The translations under genes and the position numbers were made by a program. A stretch of DNA of 17,529 nucleotides from positions 9,467 to 26,995 of the forward strand of contig DCIO01000083.1 of assembly GCA_002315885.1 (NCBI GenBank), written 5' to 3'. Positions 13,566 through 17,529 of this stretch are shown one piece after another. The notes beneath the pieces were generated by a model. It was not told the origin of the DNA, made no database searches, and saw only the letters and a program-made list of their open reading frames with translations. This DNA is from Lentisphaeria bacterium UBA1724 (lineage in GTDB: Bacteria > Verrucomicrobiota > Lentisphaeria > Oligosphaerales > Oligosphaeraceae). The first letter of the stretch is position 1. Every line of letters begins with the position of its first letter.

Positions 13566-15600
13566 AAGAATTGTTTTTGAGTCTTTCCTGGAATTCCTGT
13601 TCTAGTTTTTCCAGGGAGGTGGAGGCCTCTTCCCACTTCCAGGTCTCGTTTTCGGATTCCTGGTTGATTTCTGCCAGTCGTTTATTGAGTGCGGCGAAAT
13701 CCGTGGTGCCATCGGGGTTGGGGTTATTGAGCTGTTCGTATATCTTATTCTGCTCTTCTTCCAACGCGGCAATCTTGGCTTCGCATTCCGCAACCGCGGT
13801 CTCGTAGGGGCGCTTCAGTTTGCCGAAGGTCTGACGCAACTGGGACTCCGCGCGCTTCTGGTCGCGGTAATTTACCTTGGGCTTGTTGCTCTCCTCCTGC
13901 TGGGCTTTGGGTTGCTGTTTGGGCAACTGAACCTTCTGTTTCGGCTGAGGCGGCGGTGCCAGGAGGGCGGCTTCCGCTGCCTTCTTTTCCGCCAGCTTTT
14001 CGTGGTAGTAGTCGTAGCCGCCGTAGTATTTCGTCAGCTTCCCGGGTTCCATGGCGTAGATGGAATTGGCCACGCCGCGCACGAACTCGATGTCGTGTGA
14101 GACCAGCGCGATGGTGCCGGGGTATTTGGCCAGGGCGCCCTGCAGGGCCTCGCGCGCATGGATATCCAAGTGCGTGGTGGGCTCATCCAGCAACAGGAAA
14201 TTCAGTGGTTTCAGGAGCAACCGCGCCAATCCCAGGCGGACTTTTTCGCCGCCGGAGAGCACCTGGACTTTCTTGTCCACGGCCTCACCATGGAAACCGA
14301 AGGAGCCCATCATTTCGCGGATGTCGGCTTCACTGCGGTCGCTGGCGTAGCTCTTGGCGGTTTCGTAAATCGTCGCCTCGGGATCCATGGTCTCCGCGTA
14401 GTCCTGGGACTGATAGCCTGGAAGGACGTTGCTGCCCAGAGAGACGCGCCCCGCGCGGGCTTTGAATTTCCCCGCCATAAGGCGCAGCAGCGTGGTCTTA
14501 CCCATGCCGTTCAGTCCCACGAAGGCCGCGTGCTCTCCGCGTTCCAGGCGCAGGGAGCAGTCGTGAATCACATCGTGGATGCCGTCGTAGGCGTAGCAGA
14601 CGTCCTCCATGCGCAGGACTTCGTCACCCGTGCGGGGTGGCTCGGGGAGTCGGATGGTGGGTGCGTGGTCCACGATGGACTGGACTTCGATTTCTTCCAG
14701 CTTATCCAGTTGCTTCTGGCGGGATTGGGCCTGGGCGGCTTTGGTAGCCTGGTAGCGGAAACGGTCGATGAAGCGCTCCAGCTGCTCTTTCTTGTGGTCC
14801 AGATTCCGCTTCTGGGCCAGGAGTTGCTCGTGACGGGCCACGCGGCTCTCCCGATATTGTGCGTAGTTGCCTGGATAGCGTGTCACATGTCCGCCCATGA
14901 CTTCCAGGGTGACGGTAGTCAGGGTGTTCAGCAGGAAACGGTCGTGGGAGACCAGCAGCAGCGTCCCCGAATAGCCCTTCAGATAATCGGAGAGCCATTC
15001 CACGGCGGGGACATCCAGGTAGTTGGTGGGTTCGTCCAGCACCAGGATATCGGGTTGCGCCACCAGGATGCGTGCCAATTCCGCGCGGATTTGCCACCCC
15101 CCGGAGAAGGTGGTGAAGAGGTCGTTGAAGCGTTCTTCCCGGAAGCCCAATCCCGAGAGGGTGGCCTCAGCGCGGTTCCGCAGTTCGTAGCCCCCCAGGT
15201 GCTCGTACTGGGTCTGGAGTTCACCCAGGCGCTTCAGCAGGCGATTCTGTTCCTCTTCGGGGATATCCGCCTCGGTTGCCAGGCGTGTCTCGATCTTATT
15301 CAAATCGTGGCTGATGGTATTCAGTTCGGGGAGGGCGTCCTCGGTGTATTCAATCAGCGTGGCCGTCACCGCATGGGAATTGAGTTGCTGGCGGACGTAT
15401 CCGAAGCGCTGGCTGGATGGGTAGTTGATTTCGCCGTGGTCGGGCTGCTGATGTCCCGCCAGCATCTCCAGCAGCGTGGATTTTCCTGCGCCGTTGGGGC
15501 CCACAAAGCCCACCCGCTCGCCATCGTGAATCGCAAAATTCGCTTCGTTGATGACGACCTGGCGGCCAAAATTCTTGCTAACGTTGACAAACTGAATCAT
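13564..15600 (-). CDS. ABC-F family ATPase (YheS/Uup-like)
   Basis: A 678-residue soluble protein with two ABC ATPase domains and no membrane segments, the ABC-F layout. Members act on the ribosome in translation control, rescue or antibiotic protection. Domain 1: Walker A GPNGAGKST (34-42), signature FSGGWQIRAELAR (165-177), Walker B ILVLDEPTNYLD (185-196). The linker (about 275-305) is the charged helical ERFIDRFRYQATKAAQAQSR segment typical of the ribosome-facing ABC-F linker. Domain 2: Walker A GLNGMGKTT (362-370), signature LSGGEKVRLGLAR (448-460), FLLLDEPTTHLD (468-479). A proline/glutamine-rich stretch (about 548-575) leads to a charged coiled-coil tail (to 678), resembling YheS or Uup. 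Which subfamily it belongs to is uncertain. Its ATG overlaps the ybaK stop by 4 nt (ATGA), so translation is probably coupled. Confidence 0.92.
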   Translation of the reverse strand: MIQFVNVSKNFGRQVVINEANFAIHDGERVGFVGPNGAGKSTLLEMLAGHQQPDHGEINYPSSQRFGYVRQQLNSHAVTATLIEYTEDALPELNTISHDLNKIETRLATEADIPEEEQNRLLKRLGELQTQYEHLGGYELRNRAEATLSGLGFREERFNDLFTTFSGGWQIRAELARILVAQPDILVLDEPTNYLDVPAVEWLSDYLKGYSGTLLLVSHDRFLLNTLTTVTLEVMGGHVTRYPGNYAQYRESRVARHEQLLAQKRNLDHKKEQLERFIDRFRYQATKAAQAQSRQKQLDKLEEIEVQSIVDHAPTIRLPEPPRTGDEVLRMEDVCYAYDGIHDVIHDCSLRLERGEHAAFVGLNGMGKTTLLRLMAGKFKARAGRVSLGSNVLPGYQSQDYAETMDPEATIYETAKSYASDRSEADIREMMGSFGFHGEAVDKKVQVLSGGEKVRLGLARLLLKPLNFLLLDEPTTHLDIHAREALQGALAKYPGTIALVSHDIEFVRGVANSIYAMEPGKLTKYYGGYDYYHEKLAEKKAAEAALLAPPPQPKQKVQLPKQQPKAQQEESNKPKVNYRDQKRAESQLRQTFGKLKRPYETAVAECEAKIAALEEEQNKIYEQLNNPNPDGTTDFAALNKRLAEINQESENETWKWEEASTSLEKLEQEFQERLKNNS

Positions 15601-16085
15601 TTCACCAAATCAAAATATTGTGCGTGGACGAAGTCCAGGAGTGTATCGGGGGCCAATTCCACATTGAGGCCCGTATGTCCGCCGGAGACGCAGATGGTAT
15701 CGAAGAGCTGCGCGGTCTCGTCGATGTACGTGGGGAAGAGTTTTTTCTGTCCGATGGGTGAGCATCCGCCGTGGATGTATCCCGTCAGGGGCAGCAGTTC
15801 TTTTTGTGGGAGCATCTCCACGGACTTCTGGCCGCATGCCTTCGCGGCTTTCTTCAAATCCAGTTCACCCGTGGCAGGGATGACGAAGACGAAGTAAGTC
15901 CGAGCCACTGCGCCGGTGGTCACTAGCGTCTTGAAGACTTGTTCGGGGGCGACGCCGATGCGTTCCGCGCAGGTCATGGCATCCAGTTTGCCGTCGGAGA
16001 CATCGAATTCGTGCCATTGGAAGGGTATTTTTGCGCCTTCCAGCAGTCGCAGGACGTTTGTTTTGATGGTTGGTGCGTCTTGCAT
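15597..16085 (-). CDS. ybaK: Cys-tRNA(Pro)/Cys-tRNA deacylase, YbaK family
   Basis: A 162-residue protein of the YbaK/ProX editing superfamily, which hydrolyses Cys misattached to tRNA-Pro and so supports prolyl-tRNA synthetase fidelity in trans. The family core is clear: EFDV...DAMTCAERIGVAPEQVFKTLV with the conserved lysine at 52, VFVIPATGELDLKKAAKA (66-83), GYIHGGCSPIGQKK (102-115) and FPTYIDE. Length is typical. It lies between murE (3-nt gap upstream) and the ABC-F gene (4-nt overlap downstream), which indicates one transcript. The start has no SD. Confidence 0.93.
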   Translation of the reverse strand: MQDAPTIKTNVLRLLEGAKIPFQWHEFDVSDGKLDAMTCAERIGVAPEQVFKTLVTTGAVARTYFVFVIPATGELDLKKAAKACGQKSVEMLPQKELLPLTGYIHGGCSPIGQKKLFPTYIDETAQLFDTICVSGGHTGLNVELAPDTLLDFVHAQYFDLVK

Positions 16086-16088
16086 CGG

Positions 16089-17468
16089 TTACAGGCTCTG
16101 GAGTTGTTCCCAGTCGGAGAAGGGATGCTTCACGTGGTTGATTTCCTGGTAGTCCTCATGGCCTTTCCCCGCAATGAGGAGCCAGTCCCCTGGACGGCAT
16201 GCCACCACCGCGGAGCGAATGGCGCTGGCGCGGTCCGCTTCCACCTTGAGGTTTGCGTAGCCTTGGGGAATTCCCGCCAGGGCATCCTGGATGATTGCCA
16301 TGGGGTCTTCCGTGCGGGGGTTGTCGCTGGTCAGCCACACGAAATCCGCCACGCTGGCGGCCTTTGCCATCATGGGACGCTTGCCGCGGTCGCGGTCGCC
16401 GCCGCAACCAAAGAGGATGCCCAGTCTTCCAGGGCATTCAGGACGCAGTGCGTCCAATGCGCAGGTGATTTCCTCGGGTGTGTGTGCGTAATCCACAAAA
16501 GCCACCGCGCCATTTTTGCAGTTGTATCGCTGGAGTCGTCCCGGCGCGCCTGCTGTGGTCGCCAGCACTTGTGCGATGACGTCATCGGGGACGCCCATGG
16601 ATTGCGCCAGGAGTCCCGCGCAGGTGGCGTTGTAGCGGTTGAATGCGCCGGGCAGGGCGGTCTTCCAGGGGCCTTTTGCGCCAAAGGGAAGCAGGGTGCA
16701 TTTGCCAGTGAGTTCCTGGGCCAGGCCTTTGCCTGCGGGATCGTCGGTGTTGATGACGGCGGTGCCGTTGGGTGCCAGGCATTCGAAGAAGAGGCGTTTT
16801 TTCGCCTGGAGGTATGCCTCCATGGTGCTGTGGTAGTCCAGGTGGTCGCGGGAGAAATTGGTGAAAGCGGTGCTGGCGAATTTCGCGGTTCCGGTTCGTT
16901 CCTGGTCCAGGGCGGCGCTGGAGCACTCCATGACTACGGTCTTGACGCCATTCTTGAGCATCTTGGAGAAGAGCTCCTGCAGGAGGAAGGGCGTGGGGGT
17001 GGTGCGGTCCGCGGGAATTTCTTCACCATTTCCCACGTCATAGACCACGGTGCCGATCATGCCCGTGGGCTCGCCTGCGGCCTTCAGAATTTCCCGTGTC
17101 AGGAAGGCGGTGGTGGTCTTGCCACAAGTACCCGTAATGCCCACGAGACGCATCTGTTTCGCGGGATAGCCCGCGAAGGTCTCCGCGACACGCGCCACAG
17201 ATTGATAGCCCGTGCCGGGGCGCACACGCAATACCGGCACGCCATCGCAGACCAATTCCGCGCTGTCGGTCAGAATCGCCGCGGCACCCGCCGCCAGCGC
17301 ATTGGGCACAAAGCGGTTGCCGTCGGTCACCGCGCCCTTGATGGCGCAGAAGAGCCAGCCTGGCTGCACCTCACGGGAGTCCGCCGTGGCGGAAACCAGC
17401 TCTACATCGGCTCCGGTAGCCGAAATGAGATAGGGCGCTAAAACAGATTGTAACTCAGAGAGAAACAT
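16089..17468 (-). CDS. murE: UDP-MurNAc-tripeptide synthetase (MurE, meso-diaminopimelate type)
   Basis: A 459-residue Mur ligase that adds the third amino acid to UDP-MurNAc-L-Ala-D-Glu in peptidoglycan synthesis in the cytoplasm. Motifs: ATP P-loop GITGTCGKTTT (110-120, with Cys where Asn is usual), ECSSAALDQ (181-189), FTNFSRDHLDYH (202-213), AKKRLF (222-227, carbamylated lysine region), GRLQ (310-313), DYAHTP (326-331), GCGGDRDRGKRP (354-365) and DNPRTEDP (382-389). DNPR is the signature for meso-diaminopimelate rather than lysine, and GKGHEDYQ lies near the C-terminus. The protein is about 35 residues shorter than usual; the gap lies in the central domain before LPGAFNRYN (about 273). 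No other dcw-cluster gene follows; ybaK does. The ATG is preceded by AAAAAAG and a heptamer array with no true SD. Confidence 0.95.
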   Translation of the reverse strand: MFLSELQSVLAPYLISATGADVELVSATADSREVQPGWLFCAIKGAVTDGNRFVPNALAAGAAAILTDSAELVCDGVPVLRVRPGTGYQSVARVAETFAGYPAKQMRLVGITGTCGKTTTAFLTREILKAAGEPTGMIGTVVYDVGNGEEIPADRTTPTPFLLQELFSKMLKNGVKTVVMECSSAALDQERTGTAKFASTAFTNFSRDHLDYHSTMEAYLQAKKRLFFECLAPNGTAVINTDDPAGKGLAQELTGKCTLLPFGAKGPWKTALPGAFNRYNATCAGLLAQSMGVPDDVIAQVLATTAGAPGRLQRYNCKNGAVAFVDYAHTPEEITCALDALRPECPGRLGILFGCGGDRDRGKRPMMAKAASVADFVWLTSDNPRTEDPMAIIQDALAGIPQGYANLKVEADRASAIRSAVVACRPGDWLLIAGKGHEDYQEINHVKHPFSDWEQLQSL

Positions 17469-17475
17469 CTTTTTT

Positions 17476-17529
17476 AATTCTCAATTCTCAATTCTCAATT
17501 CATTTTAATTCCTAATTCCTAACTCCTAA
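17476..17529. repeat. Heptamer arrays upstream of murE (copy 5, cut by the window end)
   Basis: On the plus strand: AATTCTC three times (17476-17496), AATTCAT, TTT, then AATTCCT, AATTCCT, AACTCCT (17507-17527) and AA at the edge. In murE sense this ends AATTGAG three times, AATTAAA, AAAG, then the ATG, resembling array 2 before cmk, which also ends in AATTAAA. The hairpin of the composite element is not present in the visible part and may lie beyond the window. Confidence 0.75.

Noticed and set aside
13388..13566. CRISPR array
   Set aside because: The repeat units are 7 nt without unique spacers, and no cas genes are present.
14158..17441. Long plus-strand open frames (14158-15897 and 15939-17441) opposite the ABC-F, ybaK and murE genes
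   Set aside because: These are shadows of well-supported minus-strand genes and show no recognisable motifs.

Overview
The window (GC rich, mid to high 50s by eye) carries a compact set of ordinary bacterial housekeeping genes. It looks like a chromosome segment: there is no transposase, integrase, phage gene, CRISPR array or tRNA. A MurE with the meso-diaminopimelate motif DNPRTEDP points to a Gram-negative-type wall. Most start codons lack a clear Shine-Dalgarno (SD) sequence. The lineage cannot be fixed from sequence alone. A PVC-type bacterium (Verrucomicrobiota, Lentisphaerota or Kiritimatiellota) is a low-confidence guess.

Left part (1-5230, all + strand): an acyl-CoA synthetase/AMP-forming ligase; prfB (release factor 2), split by a textbook +1 programmed frameshift; and tkt (transketolase), which ends in a strong intrinsic terminator. 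Centre (5231-8448): the RNase P RNA gene rnpB lies only 29 nt before ptsI (PTS enzyme I), which is followed after 1 nt by a DusB-like tRNA dihydrouridine synthase. Next (8547-13389, + strand): a large multi-PDZ site-2 protease (RseP family), cmk, a WecA/TagO-type polyprenyl-phosphate sugar-1-phosphate transferase, and nadC. Right part (13564-17468, - strand): murE, ybaK and an ABC-F ATPase form a tightly packed operon (3-nt gap, then a 4-nt ATGA overlap) that converges on nadC.

The most unusual content is intergenic. From about 10.47 kb onward, all four genes that end next to a repeat-bearing gap (rseP, the glycosyltransferase, nadC and, on the opposite strand, the ABC-F gene) are followed by the same composite element. 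It consists of a tandem heptamer array of the form AATKCNN whose first AA is the end of the TAA stop codon, then a GC-rich hairpin (GGGGGA-GGTA-TCCCCC type) with a pyrimidine-rich 3' flank, then usually a second AATT-rich heptamer array. Hairpin arms change length together between copies. Two copies face each other between nadC and the ABC-F gene, and a related heptamer array lies just upstream of murE. This looks like a repeat family tied to gene 3' ends, possibly acting as terminator or mRNA 3'-end modules. I cannot name it from memory.

The genes serve translation (prfB, rnpB, dusB, ybaK, ABC-F), central metabolism and its regulation (tkt, ptsI, nadC, cmk), and the envelope (murE, the WecA-like enzyme, RseP, the acyl-CoA ligase). 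No single pathway unites them.
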